Of a stretch of 64,000 nucleotides of DNA, positions 8,615 to 17,029 are shown one piece after another. A program made the translations under genes and the position numbers. The notes under the pieces are model-generated. The model was not told the DNA's origin and searched no databases. It worked only from the letters and a program-made list of their open reading frames with translations. Location of the stretch: the NCBI RefSeq assembly GCF_020616555.1, contig NZ_CP085173.1, positions 8,634,001-8,698,000 of the forward strand. Reading direction: 5' to 3'. The stretch is from Streptomyces longhuiensis (GTDB lineage Bacteria; Actinomycetota; Actinomycetes; Streptomycetales; Streptomycetaceae). Every line of letters starts with the position of its first letter. Position 1 is the first letter of the stretch.

Positions 8615-9637
8615 ATGCGGCGCTGGATCAAGGTGGCGGTGGCGGCCGCGGCAGTCCTCGGCCTGGGTGGCTACATCGCCGAGCCGTACGCGCAGGACTG
8701 GTGGCTCGTCGGACGCGCCTGCGACGGGGCCCTGCCCCGCGACTCCGTCGCACAACTCACGCCTGACGACGCTCAGTTCACGAAGGGGGAGTCGCACGGC
8801 GTTCCGGAACTCGGCTTCTACGGGTGCAGCCTCGCGTACGACGGGGACCACACCGAGGACGTGGCGATGATCGGCGTGGCGGCGTACACCGGCCGCGACG
8901 ACCAGGACCGGGAGTTCAAGCGGGTCTTCAACGAGGGCGGCTTCGAGCAGCAGATGGTGCTGTCGGGCGGGCTGCCCGGGATCGTCGACGGCTACGGAGT
9001 CATCCGCATCGTGACGCCGTGCCCCGCGCTGGGCAAGGACATCGAGGGCAGGCCACGGAAGATGCTGGTCCGCGTCGGGATGTCCAGGAACGTGGACAAG
9101 AGTGCCTCCGGAGCCGTTTACCGCACGGCACTGGCCCTCGCCAACTCGGCCTCGAAAAAGCTCGGTTGCGGTGCCAGGCCTCTCAAGACGCCGCACCGGA
9201 CCACCGGGTTCGACACCGAGGAGCGATGGCGGCGGGCCGTGTCCCCGGCGAAGGCGGAGGGCACCGGGTGCGACTGGGTGGCCGGAGCGGGTCTGGCGAA
9301 GAGCGAGGGGTGGAGTCTCGTCGCGGAGGCGAACGACGCGGCGCCCACGAGCAGTTGCAGGCTCCGCACCGATGGGGGCGACGGCGCGTACCGGGCCGGT
9401 ATGACGTTCGGCGCCTGGTACGGGGACTGGAGCAACCGCCTCACGGCATCGGACGACAACGGTGAACGCCGGCCCCTGACCGCCACGGCCCGCTGCGACG
9501 GAGAGGCGGCCAACTTCGCGCTCGACGCGACCAAGGACACGCCCGGTATCGACAAGGCGGACCGGCGGCACCTGCTCAGGGAGTTCGCCGAAGACCAGGT
9601 GCGGCGGCGCGGCTGCTCCGGACTGAGGCTCTTCTGA
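8615..9637 (+). CDS. Hypothetical exported or membrane-anchored protein
   Basis: I do not recognise this 340-residue protein. It starts with MRRWIKVAVAAAAVLGLGGY, a basic and hydrophobic segment that is either an uncleaved signal anchor or a signal peptide. The rest is hydrophilic and looks extracytoplasmic, with paired cysteines (RACDG, YGCSLAYDG, VTPCPALG, LGCGARP, TGCDWVAG, SSCRLRTD, ARCDGE, RGCSGL) that could form disulfides. Two halves of similar length start at about residues 25 and 195 and both look like small beta-rich domains. I chose the ATG at 8615; a GTG at 8594 would add seven residues ahead of the charged start. The stop codon lies inside a 30-bp direct repeat. Confidence 0.7.
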   Translation: MRRWIKVAVAAAAVLGLGGYIAEPYAQDWWLVGRACDGALPRDSVAQLTPDDAQFTKGESHGVPELGFYGCSLAYDGDHTEDVAMIGVAAYTGRDDQDREFKRVFNEGGFEQQMVLSGGLPGIVDGYGVIRIVTPCPALGKDIEGRPRKMLVRVGMSRNVDKSASGAVYRTALALANSASKKLGCGARPLKTPHRTTGFDTEERWRRAVSPAKAEGTGCDWVAGAGLAKSEGWSLVAEANDAAPTSSCRLRTDGGDGAYRAGMTFGAWYGDWSNRLTASDDNGERRPLTATARCDGEAANFALDATKDTPGIDKADRRHLLREFAEDQVRRRGCSGLRLF

Positions 9638-9690
9638 GTGACGGCGACGCGGCCTCGGTACTCCTGAGCCACAGCGACGCGGCGCTGTCG
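9631..9690 (+). repeat. Imperfect 30-bp direct repeat containing the stop codon
   Basis: Two head-to-tail 30-bp units lie at 9631-9660 and 9661-9690. Their first 23 bases agree at 19 positions (units begin CTTCTGAG and CTCCTGAG and share GCGACGCGGC). The first unit contains the TGA stop of the gene ending at 9637 and the second carries a copy of that TGA. The repeat ends at the stop of the convergent gene starting at 9692. Confidence 0.6.
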
Positions 9691-9691
9691 G

Positions 9692-10951
9692 TCAGAAACG
9701 CTCGACGTAGGTGATCCACAGGGCCCGTACGTAGTAGTCGTCCATCGACTGCCGCATGGCCGTGGCGCGTTCGGAAGGGACGCCGCGCTCCTTCGCCCAG
9801 CGGTCGAGCACCGTGAACATCTGGCGCCGGCCGTCCATCACATCGCCGCGCAGAGGTCCCGACGTGGGCCGGTCGGCGATGTCACCCATCGGCGGGCGGG
9901 TCGTGAGCCGGTGCGACGCGGGCCGGAAGATGCCGCGACTGTGCTTGCGCACCGACGTGTCGAACGCCGCGACGTCCTTGATCGTGCCGTCCTTCGCGTA
10001 GCCGGACCGCAGGGCCATGAGGGTGCCGATGTGGTCGGCCAGGTCCTGGAGGTCGTTGTCGGTCCAGGTCGTGGGGGTCGTGTACGAGTCGCCGGGGCGG
10101 TAGGAGGGGTCGCCACCCTGGCGGGTCAGCCGCTCCAGATAGTGCGCGAACTGGGCGCGGTGCGCGTCGTAGAGGATGGCGAACGCCTCCGGGTTCTTGG
10201 CGAGTTCGGTGACCAGACCGGGGACGTCGGCACTCACGTCCGCGTACCGGTCCCCGTACTCGAAGGTGGCGTGCGCCTCGCCGGGGGAGAGGAAACGGCC
10301 CAGCCGGACCCAGCCGTGGCTGTCCAGGGCGGCTTCTGCCGGGGGCGCGGCGGGTCCGGTCACGTCGTCCGACGAGAGCCCTCCGAAGTCGTCGTCGCGG
10401 AGGGCGTCCACCTCGTACTCGGCGAGCATCCGTGCCACCGGGGGTGCGAGGGCCGCCGGGATCTCGCGGTCGCTGAGGGCCGCGGCCACGGCGTAGGCGC
10501 TGCGGGCCTGTGCCATGGTGTGCGGCTTTCCGGGCCCGGACGCGCGGGTGCCCGCGTCGATGACCCGGCCGAGGACGCGGGCCCCGTCCCCGCAGAACCC
10601 GTCGTGCGCGAGAAGCTTCTTGGCGCCACCGATACGGTCCATGCTGTCACCCGGGTCCAGCGCCTTCGTGGCTGCGACGGGATCGCCCGCGAGGGCGCGC
10701 GTCGTGTCGGACACCGAGGTGCAGGGTTCGGCGTCGGCACCGGACCCGGTGAGGACCAGCGGCACCGCGACCGCTGCTACGACGGCGACCGCCACCGCCG
10801 ACGACAACAGCCGGTGAGCACGCAACCGGCCGGCCAGGCGCCGCACCGCAGTGACACCGGCCCCGCGCGCGGGTGTCGCGTCGCCGTGCTCGTCATCGTT
10901 CTTGTCGTCGTTCTCGCTCACGGCGCTGCCGCCGCTTCCCCCATCGCGCAT
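9692..10951 (-). CDS. Hypothetical single-pass membrane protein with large extracytoplasmic domain
   Basis: I do not recognise this protein. From the ATG at 10951 it has 419 residues. A charged N-terminal tail (NDDKNDDEHGD) is followed by a basic patch and one clear membrane segment (LLSSAVAVAVVAAVAVPLVL, about residues 50-69). The remaining 340 residues would lie outside the membrane and are mostly helical, with two cysteines (EPCTSV and GFCGDG) that could pair. The start is uncertain: a GTG at 10921 has GGGGGAAG about 14 bases upstream, while the ATG at 11011 has no ribosome binding site. The domain between residues 80 and 410 shows no catalytic motif I know. It is convergent with the gene ending at 9637. 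Confidence 0.65.
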   Translation of the reverse strand: MRDGGSGGSAVSENDDKNDDEHGDATPARGAGVTAVRRLAGRLRAHRLLSSAVAVAVVAAVAVPLVLTGSGADAEPCTSVSDTTRALAGDPVAATKALDPGDSMDRIGGAKKLLAHDGFCGDGARVLGRVIDAGTRASGPGKPHTMAQARSAYAVAAALSDREIPAALAPPVARMLAEYEVDALRDDDFGGLSSDDVTGPAAPPAEAALDSHGWVRLGRFLSPGEAHATFEYGDRYADVSADVPGLVTELAKNPEAFAILYDAHRAQFAHYLERLTRQGGDPSYRPGDSYTTPTTWTDNDLQDLADHIGTLMALRSGYAKDGTIKDVAAFDTSVRKHSRGIFRPASHRLTTRPPMGDIADRPTSGPLRGDVMDGRRQMFTVLDRWAKERGVPSERATAMRQSMDDYYVRALWITYVERF

Positions 10952-11147
10952 CCGGGCAGAGTAGCGGCCGGTGGGGCTGCGGGCGTGGGCGGGGGAGCGC
11001 GCCAAGGACACGCGGACCGTACGCCTGGCGAAGAACCGACTGTCTTCGTGCCTCCCGCTGATGAACTACCTCTTGGTGCACGGCAGTTGCCACCACACGA
11101 TTCGCGTCCCACCGATCGCAGCGACACCGGACAGAGAGGCCCCCACC

Positions 11148-12038
11148 ATGATCCTGGTCACCGCAGCCACCGGAAACATCGGCCGCCCAGTCGTCAGCGC
11201 GCTGGCCGCGCGCGGCGCCGAGGTGCGTGCCCTGACGCGTACGCCCGACACCGCTCGATTCCCCGACGGGGTCGAGGTGTGCGACAGCGCCGCGCCCGAC
11301 TTCCAGGACGTGGAAGCGGTCTTGCTCAACCTGGCGGCGCTGTCGCAGGGCCCGGCCCCCTTCCTCGACGCGGCGAAGGCGGCCGGGGTCCGGCGCGTCG
11401 TCACCGTTTCCGCCCTGGTCGTGGCGGACGACGAGAACTCCGCGGAGACGGAGACGGAGACGGAGACGGAGACAGAGACGGAGACGGAGGCGGAGCCGGA
11501 GAGCTGCAGCAACGCGGCCATCCACCTCGACCTGGAACGGGCCGTAGAGGCGGCCGTTCCGGAGTGGACGCACCTGCGCCCGGGCGCGTTCGCCTCCAAC
11601 TCCTACCAGTGGGCGGCGCAGTTGGCGGTCGGAGATGTCGTCCGGGGCCCGTACGCCGGAGCCGGTACGTCACCCATCCATGAGGCCGACGTCGCCGACG
11701 TGGCCGTACACGCCCTGCTCGGCGACGACCTTGTGGGTCAGGCCCTGTCGATGACCGGGCCGGAAGGGCTGACCTTGGCCGAGCAGGTCGAGATCCTCGG
11801 GCGGGCGCTCGAACGCCCCCTGCGCTTCGAGGAGATCGGCCCCGAGGCGGCGAAACAGGCCATGTTGTCCCGCCACGCCTGGATGGACGAAGCGGCGGTC
11901 GACTCGCTCATGACCTATCTGGCCCGCTCGGTCGGCCGCCCCGCGCCGGTCACCGACGAGGTCCCGCGCGTCCTCGGCCGCCCGGCCCGCACCTTCACGC
12001 AGTGGGCCGCGGAGCATGCGGGCGCGTTCCGGCACTGA
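11148..12038 (+). CDS. NmrA-like NAD(P)-binding oxidoreductase with Thr-Glu repeat
   Basis: This 296-residue protein is an atypical short-chain dehydrogenase of the NmrA/quinone-oxidoreductase-2 group. It opens directly with the dinucleotide-binding motif VTAATGNIGRPVVSAL at residues 4-19, followed by ALTRTPDTARFP. The central VTVSALV and HLRPGAFASN segments match the family. Such proteins bind NADPH and act as redox sensors or reduce small quinones. The ATG at 11148 has AGAGAGG upstream. Between SALV and the HLDLERAV helix, in a loop, a GAGACG hexamer repeat adds an acidic Thr-Glu tract, expected to bulge from the surface without breaking the fold. It stands alone, divergent from the membrane protein gene at 9692-10951. 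Confidence 0.87.
   Translation: MILVTAATGNIGRPVVSALAARGAEVRALTRTPDTARFPDGVEVCDSAAPDFQDVEAVLLNLAALSQGPAPFLDAAKAAGVRRVVTVSALVVADDENSAETETETETETETETEAEPESCSNAAIHLDLERAVEAAVPEWTHLRPGAFASNSYQWAAQLAVGDVVRGPYAGAGTSPIHEADVADVAVHALLGDDLVGQALSMTGPEGLTLAEQVEILGRALERPLRFEEIGPEAAKQAMLSRHAWMDEAAVDSLMTYLARSVGRPAPVTDEVPRVLGRPARTFTQWAAEHAGAFRH
11445..11498 (+). repeat. In-frame GAGACG hexamer tract
   Basis: Nine consecutive hexamers lie in this stretch. Six are exact GAGACG, one is GAGACA, and the last two are degenerate (GAGGCG, GAGCCG). They encode alternating Glu and Thr, ending in Glu-Ala-Glu-Pro. Because the unit is 6 bp, copy-number change keeps the reading frame of the NmrA-like gene. Confidence 0.9.
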
Positions 12039-12080
12039 GAGGCGCGTGATCTGCCCGGCGAAACCCGGAAAGCCGGCCGC

Positions 12081-12102
12081 GAAACCGCAGCTCAGCGGTT
12101 TC
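12081..12102 (+). terminator. Hairpin downstream of the NmrA-like gene
   Basis: Perfect 8-bp arms GAAACCGC (12081-12088) and GCGGTTTC (12095-12102) enclose a 6-base loop, 42 bp after the stop of the oxidoreductase gene. No T-run follows, as is usual in streptomycetes. Confidence 0.55.
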
Positions 12103-12192
12103 CGCAGGTCACGATGGGTGGCGTAACGTCGGCGTAACGCGGCAGGTGTGTGCGGTGGGGTAGCTTCGGGTCCGGAAAGCAGGTGACGAACG

Positions 12193-12993
12193 GTGGCGAA
12201 CCACCCCACACATGACGGTCAACCCCCGCACCCGGGCCGGGCCCCGCACTCCGGCGGCACCCAACCGCGGGCCGAGCGGGCGCGGCGGGTCGCCGACACG
12301 CTTCGCCAGCAGATCACCTCCGGCGTCCACCCGCACGGGACGCTGCCCGACGAACGCGAGCTCGGCCACGCGCTCGGCGCCACCCGCAACGTCATCAGGG
12401 AGGCCCTCGCGCTGCTGAGCGACGAGGGGCTGATCATCCGCAGGCGCGGCATCGGCACCCGGATCGTGACGGCGAAGTACGGGCACGGCCTCGAACGCCT
12501 CACCGGCCTCGCGGAGACACTCGTCGACCACGGCACCGTGACCAACGAGGTGCGTGTGGCCCGGATCGTGCCGCACGCACCGAAAGCGGTCACTGAACGG
12601 CTCCGGCTGCCCGACGGGTCCGACGCCGTGTACCTGGAGCGCCTGCGGAGCCTCGACGGCCGCCCCCTCTCCGTCGACTCGACCTGGCTCGCCCCGGACA
12701 TCGGCCGGGCCCTGCTCGACCGCGATCTGGCCCACCGGGACGTCTTCGACCTCATCGAGGAGACGACGGGACACCGCCTCGGCAGCGCGGAGGTCACCGT
12801 GCACGCCGTCACCGCCGAACCGGACACCGCGCGGCTCCTCGAAATCCCCGCGGGTGCGGCCCTGTTCGCGATCGACCGCCTGACGTGTCTCGCCGACGGC
12901 CGCCCCGTGGACGCGGAGACCCTACGGGTGCGTGCCGACCGGTTCGCCCTGCAGGCCTTGGTCCACCGGGGCCCCGTACCGCCCCGCACCTGA
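12193..12993 (+). CDS. GntR-family regulator with UTRA effector domain
   Basis: This 266-residue protein has a winged helix at about residues 28-95 (RVADTLRQQITSGVHPHGTL, then ELGHALGATRNVIREAL and RRRGIGTRIV), typical of GntR. A UTRA/HutC-type ligand domain follows (VYLERLRSLDGRPLSVDSTW and AALFAIDRLTCLADGRPVD). The start is a GTG at 12193. Upstream, an 11-bp direct repeat (GGCGTAACG at 12120-12128 and 12131-12139) could be the promoter-operator. The sulfite-exporter-like gene starts 46 bp downstream on the same strand, so the pair is probably one unit whose effector is exported by, or related to, the transporter. The effector is unknown. Confidence 0.9.
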   Translation: MANHPTHDGQPPHPGRAPHSGGTQPRAERARRVADTLRQQITSGVHPHGTLPDERELGHALGATRNVIREALALLSDEGLIIRRRGIGTRIVTAKYGHGLERLTGLAETLVDHGTVTNEVRVARIVPHAPKAVTERLRLPDGSDAVYLERLRSLDGRPLSVDSTWLAPDIGRALLDRDLAHRDVFDLIEETTGHRLGSAEVTVHAVTAEPDTARLLEIPAGAALFAIDRLTCLADGRPVDAETLRVRADRFALQALVHRGPVPPRT

Positions 12994-13038
12994 CCGAAAG
13001 CCCCCTCGCACGCACCGCCCTCTTCCGGAGGCACCCCC

Positions 13039-13812
13039 ATGCCCATGCACCTCGACGTCATCACTCTGTTGCTCCTCGCCCTGTTCGGGCTCGCGGGAGG
13101 CATCGGGATCACCGCGGTGGGGCCCGGCGGTGTGCTGCCCACGATCGGGATGTTCCTGCTGACGGGGCTCTCCCCGGCCGGCGTCGCGGGCACCGCCATC
13201 GCCACCCATGTGGCGACCGGCGCGCTCGGCACGGCCGCGTACACCCGCTCGGGACAGCTGCGGGAGGCGGTCACGCGGCGCACGGCGACGGTCCTCGCCG
13301 TGGCCGCACTCGTCGGCACACCCCTCGGAGTCCTGCTCAACACCCTGGTCCCGGCCCGGGGTTTCGGAATGCTGCTCGCGTGCGCCGTCACGGTGACGGG
13401 TGTCCTGGTGTGGGTGCGCGAGCGCCGTACGCCGGCCGCGGGGAGCGAGCCGGTGCGTGTGCCGCGCATGCTGATCGCCTTGGTGGGCTTCGGAGTTGCC
13501 GTCGTGGCCGGGCTCTTCGGCCTCGGCGGTCCGATGCTGAGCGTGCCCCTCCTGGTCGTCTGCGGGCTCCCGGTGCTGTCCGCCCTGGCCGCGGCGCAGG
13601 CGCAGTCCGTGGTGATCGCGGCGATCGGCACGGTCGGGTACGTGCTGCACGGTTCCGTCGACTGGGGGCTCGCCGCGCTGGTCGGAGTGCCGGAGCTGAT
13701 CGGTGTGGTCGTGGGCTGGAGGATCGCCCACGCCGTGCCCGCACGCCGTCTCAAGTACGCCCTCGTAGGCACACTTCTGGCGCTGGCTCCGTACCTCGCC
13801 CTCCACTCCTGA
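13039..13812 (+). CDS. TauE/SafE-family membrane exporter
   Basis: This 257-residue protein has about eight hydrophobic membrane segments and the two-repeat layout of the sulfite exporter TauE/SafE family. Each half carries a Gly-rich loop: FGLAGGIGITAVGPGGVLPT near residue 15 and GLFGLGGPMLSVPLLV near residue 159. Family members move organosulfur or sulfonate-derived anions such as sulfite or sulfoacetate, though many are uncharacterised. The ATG at 13039 has GGAGG seven bases upstream. It follows a GntR gene by 46 bp, suggesting a regulator-plus-exporter unit. A strong hairpin after the stop separates it from the convergent nitrilase-like gene. Confidence 0.88.
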   Translation: MPMHLDVITLLLLALFGLAGGIGITAVGPGGVLPTIGMFLLTGLSPAGVAGTAIATHVATGALGTAAYTRSGQLREAVTRRTATVLAVAALVGTPLGVLLNTLVPARGFGMLLACAVTVTGVLVWVRERRTPAAGSEPVRVPRMLIALVGFGVAVVAGLFGLGGPMLSVPLLVVCGLPVLSALAAAQAQSVVIAAIGTVGYVLHGSVDWGLAALVGVPELIGVVVGWRIAHAVPARRLKYALVGTLLALAPYLALHS

Positions 13813-13815
13813 GGT

Positions 13816-13853
13816 CCGGGCCCGCCCTGCCGGTGGCTGAAGGGCGGGCCCGG
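13816..13853. terminator. Bidirectional terminator hairpin
   Basis: Perfect 13-bp arms CCGGGCCCGCCCT and AGGGCGGGCCCGG flank a 12-base loop. It lies between the convergent TauE/SafE and carbon-nitrogen hydrolase genes, so it can serve both. Confidence 0.8.
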
Positions 13854-13863
13854 GATCAGGAGC

Positions 13864-14727
13864 TCAGCCCCGCTCGGGTCGCGGCTGGAACGTGCCGCCG
13901 TACATCGGCAGTCGCACGCTGGAGCCGTAACTCTCCAGCTGGGCCCAGGGCCGGTTGAGGCCCGAGGAGCCGAACTCGCGGACGCGGGTGACGGCGTCCA
14001 GGTCGAGGACGTCCGCCAGGAGTTCCTGGCCGGGGCCCGCCTGCTGGCGGACGGTGCCCTCGGGGTCGACGATGACGCTGGTGCCGACGGCGGCGGGGTC
14101 CGAGGCGTTGACGTTCACCACGTACACCTGGTTCGTCCAGGCGTTGGCGCGGGCGCAGACGATCTCCATGTCGCGGTCCCTGGTGGTGGTGAGCGTGGGC
14201 TGGACGATCACTTCCGCGCCCAGCCAGGCGAGCTGGCGCGCGGTCTCGGGGAACGAGCCGTCGTAACAGATCGCGAGACCGATCCTGCCGATGCCGGGCA
14301 TGTCGAAGACGACGAACTCGCTGCCGGGCGCCGTCGTTTCGTAGGGCTGCCAGGGGAAGACCTTGCGGTAGCGCGCGACGATCTCGCCCTGTGGGGAGAC
14401 CGCGAGGGCGGTGTTGTAGACGGTGCCGTCGGCGGCGCGCTCGTAGACGCTGCCGGGTATGAGCCACAGGCCCGTCTCGCGGGCGAGGTCGCCGATCCGG
14501 TCGGTGAGCGGCCCGGGGACGGTGACGGCCGCCTTGTCCATCCAGTCCTCGCGAGCGTCGAACAGCGGCCCTTCCGCGGACAGCATCAGCTCGGGAACCA
14601 CGACGAGCTGGACGTGCGGAAGCATGGCGCGGGTGGCGCGGACCCGGTCGGCGAACAGCGCCCACGTGGCCTCGGGATCGAAGGGGACGGGCGCGGTCTG
14701 TACGGCGGCGATGCTGAGCGTACGCAT
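13864..14727 (-). CDS. Carbon-nitrogen hydrolase (nitrilase superfamily)
   Basis: This 287-residue cytoplasmic enzyme belongs to the nitrilase/amidase superfamily. The Glu-Lys-Cys triad is visible: Glu in VVPELMLSAEG, Lys in ARYRKVFPWQ and the nucleophilic Cys in GLAICYDGSFPET. Members hydrolyse amides, carbamoyl groups or nitriles to acids plus ammonia. The ATG start at 14727 follows the permease stop by only three bases, so the two genes form one transcript, with the permease first. A divergent TetR regulator and a 24-bp inverted repeat sit ahead of the permease. A reasonable inference is uptake and deamidation of a small amide or amine; the exact substrate is unknown. Confidence 0.9.
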   Translation of the reverse strand: MRTLSIAAVQTAPVPFDPEATWALFADRVRATRAMLPHVQLVVVPELMLSAEGPLFDAREDWMDKAAVTVPGPLTDRIGDLARETGLWLIPGSVYERAADGTVYNTALAVSPQGEIVARYRKVFPWQPYETTAPGSEFVVFDMPGIGRIGLAICYDGSFPETARQLAWLGAEVIVQPTLTTTRDRDMEIVCARANAWTNQVYVVNVNASDPAAVGTSVIVDPEGTVRQQAGPGQELLADVLDLDAVTRVREFGSSGLNRPWAQLESYGSSVRLPMYGGTFQPRPERG

Positions 14728-14730
14728 GGA

Positions 14731-16233
14731 TCAGTCCTCGGTGACGGTCAGTGCGGTGACGGCGTTGCGGCCGTCGCGGAAGAACGGGCGGAAGCGGTGG
14801 CGCAGCGCGAGCATCACGACCAGGCCGAGCAGGACGGAGCCGATGCCCAGCAGGAGTACGCCGCCGACGCCGAACAGTGAGGTGGAGCCGTACGAGGGGT
14901 CGGTCATGTCGACCGCGCTGCGGACGAACGCGGCGAGCATCATCAGTCCGCCGGCGAGCGGCAGCACTCCCTTGAGGAGCGCGTCGCGCCGGGACCGGCG
15001 CAGCTGCCCGCGGAACAGCCAGGCGCAGGCCAGGCCCGTGACGCCGTAGTAGAGCGCGATGAGCAGGCCGATGGACAGGATCGCGTCGCCGAGGAAGGCG
15101 GGCGAGAGCCAGGTCAGGGCCGCGAGGAGAACCGCGGCCGCCGCGCCCATGAAGACGGTGCCGAACGACGGTGTGCGGTGGCGCGGGTGGATACGGGCGA
15201 ACGCCCGGGGCAGCGCGCCGTGGACGCTCATCGACAGGGTGGCCCGCGAGCTGCCGACGACGCAGGTGAGCAGCGCGGAGATCGCGGACACACACACGGC
15301 GAGCTGGACGCCCTTCGCGAGTGCCGTGCCGAGGACGGGCGGTCCGAGCGCGGACAGGACGTCGGCTGCGTTGCCGGCGTTGCCGAGTCCCAGGCCCGAG
15401 GTGCCCGTCCCCGCGAAGCTGATCGCGGCGACCGCCGTGAACAGATAGGTGACCAGGAGGACGAGCGTCGAGATGAGCGCGGCCCTGCCGGGGGTGCGCT
15501 CGCTGTCGCGCGTCTCTTCGTTGACGGTGAGCAGCGCGTCCCAGCCCCAGTAGATGTAGAGGCAGAGCAGGACCGCCTTGGCGAACGCGCCGAAGCTGTC
15601 GAACCCGAACGGGTCGAACCAGGCGAGCGAGGGCGTGAGCGCCCCGTGCCGGGCGAGCGCGGCGGCGCCGAAGCCGAAGAGGGCGACGAGTTGGAGCGCG
15701 AGCAGGACGTACTGGACGACCGCGGCGAGCTGGAGCCCGCGGTACGCGATGACGGTGATGGCACCGATGAGCAGCGCCGCGGTGACGGCGAGCGCGGTCT
15801 CGTCGGAGGCCAGTGAGTCAAGGCCGAGGAGATCGAGGAGGTATCCGGCGCCCACCTGGGAGAGCGCGGCCATGGCCGTGACCGTGGCGAACTGGGTGAC
15901 CCAGCCGCCCAGGAGCCAGCCGGACGAGGGGCCGAAGGCGCGCGTCGTCCACACGAAGGTGGTCCCGCAGTCCGGCATCTCCTTGTTGAGCTCGCGGAAG
16001 GCGAACGCCGTCAGGAGGATCGGTACGAATCCGAGGAGCAGCGCGGCGGGCGCGAGGTGGCCGACGGCCACCGTCACGAAGCCGAGGGTCACGGCGATGC
16101 TGTAGGCGGGGGCGACCGAGGAGAGGCCGAGCGCCACGGAGGCGAGGAGTCCGACGGACCCGCTCCGCAGGCCCTTGGAGGGCGGCGGGGACGTGGTGGT
16201 GGGGGCGAGTGTCTGAGGGGGATCAGGGTTCAC
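14731..16233 (-). CDS. APC-family amino acid/amine permease
   Basis: This 500-residue integral membrane protein has about twelve membrane segments and fits the amino acid-polyamine-organocation family. The first segment carries SVALGLSSVAPAYSIAVTLG, close to the unwound substrate-binding region of TM1 in this fold. Later come FVWTTRAFGPSSGWLLGGW and YIYWGWDALLTVNEETRD, both typical of APC members. It has a Pro/Thr-rich cytoplasmic N-terminus of about 20 residues. It leads the carbon-nitrogen hydrolase gene with a 3-bp gap. Regulation is probably by the TetR at 16372, whose start is 138 bp away across a palindrome. The substrate is probably an amino acid, amine or amide. Confidence 0.9.
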   Translation of the reverse strand: MNPDPPQTLAPTTTSPPPSKGLRSGSVGLLASVALGLSSVAPAYSIAVTLGFVTVAVGHLAPAALLLGFVPILLTAFAFRELNKEMPDCGTTFVWTTRAFGPSSGWLLGGWVTQFATVTAMAALSQVGAGYLLDLLGLDSLASDETALAVTAALLIGAITVIAYRGLQLAAVVQYVLLALQLVALFGFGAAALARHGALTPSLAWFDPFGFDSFGAFAKAVLLCLYIYWGWDALLTVNEETRDSERTPGRAALISTLVLLVTYLFTAVAAISFAGTGTSGLGLGNAGNAADVLSALGPPVLGTALAKGVQLAVCVSAISALLTCVVGSSRATLSMSVHGALPRAFARIHPRHRTPSFGTVFMGAAAAVLLAALTWLSPAFLGDAILSIGLLIALYYGVTGLACAWLFRGQLRRSRRDALLKGVLPLAGGLMMLAAFVRSAVDMTDPSYGSTSLFGVGGVLLLGIGSVLLGLVVMLALRHRFRPFFRDGRNAVTALTVTED

Positions 16234-16259
16234 GGCGGCCTTCTGGTCGGCGGCGACGT

Positions 16260-16283
16260 TTCGTTAAACGCAGATTTAACGAA
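16260..16283. promoter_or_regulatory. 24-bp perfect inverted repeat, probable TetR operator
   Basis: Arms TTCGTTAAA (16260-16268) and TTTAACGAA (16275-16283) match perfectly around a 6-base spacer. The repeat lies 27 bp upstream of the permease start and 89 bp from the divergent TetR gene, in the only AT-rich patch of the gap. Confidence 0.8.
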
Positions 16284-16371
16284 CGGGCCGTGAAGCCTGT
16301 CAAGAGTGGGTTCGGTATCTTTACCCCGGCATCAGTGAATCGGGTGGGACCCGGGTCGGACGGAGGCGGTC

Positions 16372-16971
16372 GTGGGACGGCGCAAGGACCAGGAGGCGCG
16401 GCGCGCGCAACTGCACCAGGCCACGCTGCGCGCCCTGCACAGCCGGGGTCTCGAAGGGCTGCGGCTGCGCGATGTCGCCGAGGAGGCCGGGGTCACGTCG
16501 GCCGCGGTGCTCTACTACTACGACGACCTCGACGAGCTGATGTACGAGACCTTCCAGCGGGCCAACGAGCGCTTCAGCCGGGAGCGTGAGGAGAGCGCCG
16601 AGAAGTTCCCGGACGCCCGGGACCGGCTGCGGGCCTGTGTCGAGCACGGCGTCGCCGACGGGCCGGACGACCTGCTGCCCCGGCTGCTCTTCGAGTACTG
16701 GCCGCGCAGCCTGCGTGACCCCCGGGCGGCGGCCCTCGATGCCACGCTGACTGAGCGTCAGATTGCCGTGTACTACGCCACGTTGGTCCTCGGCGAGGCT
16801 CAGGGGCACTTCGCGCTCGCCGAGCCCGCGGGCCAACTGGCCGCCGGGTTCGTAGCGATGGAGGACGGCTTCCAGATGGAGGTGCTCGCGGGGCGCCGCA
16901 CACGCGCCGAGGTGATCGCCATGCTGCACGCGTACGCCCGGATGGCTACGGGGTTCGATCCGTCGGCATGA
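16372..16971 (+). CDS. TetR-family transcriptional regulator (divergent to APC permease)
   Basis: This 199-residue protein has the TetR DNA-binding domain: helix-turn-helix LRLRDVAEEAGVTSAAVLYY at about residues 27-46, followed by DDLDELMYETF. The C-terminal domain is helical and carries Trp, Tyr and Met residues suited to a small hydrophobic or amine ligand. The start is a GTG with GGAGG five bases upstream. The inverted repeat at 16260-16283 in the divergent gap is its likely operator and would let it control both itself and the permease/hydrolase pair. It resembles the TetR at 4342, which guards a comparable permease/hydrolase pair. Confidence 0.9.
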   Translation: MGRRKDQEARRAQLHQATLRALHSRGLEGLRLRDVAEEAGVTSAAVLYYYDDLDELMYETFQRANERFSREREESAEKFPDARDRLRACVEHGVADGPDDLLPRLLFEYWPRSLRDPRAAALDATLTERQIAVYYATLVLGEAQGHFALAEPAGQLAAGFVAMEDGFQMEVLAGRRTRAEVIAMLHAYARMATGFDPSA

Positions 16972-16989
16972 GGCGGCGCGTGCGGGCGC

Positions 16990-17012
16990 AGGGTCACGGT
17001 CCTCGTGACCCT
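16990..17012. terminator. Hairpin between convergent TetR and MerR genes
   Basis: Perfect 9-bp arms AGGGTCACG (16990-16998) and CGTGACCCT (17004-17012) enclose a 5-base loop. It lies 19 bp after the TetR stop and 18 bp from the MerR stop, so it can act in both directions. Confidence 0.7.
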
Positions 17013-17029
17013 CGCAGTTCTCACCGTCC

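Noticed and set aside
11445..11498. CRISPR-like repeated sequence
   Set aside because: The units are 6 bp, contiguous and coding, with no spacers or cas genes.
16952..16974. A T-loop-like GGTTCGATCC motif as part of a tRNA
   Set aside because: It lies inside the TetR coding end and no acceptor or anticodon arm can be formed around it.
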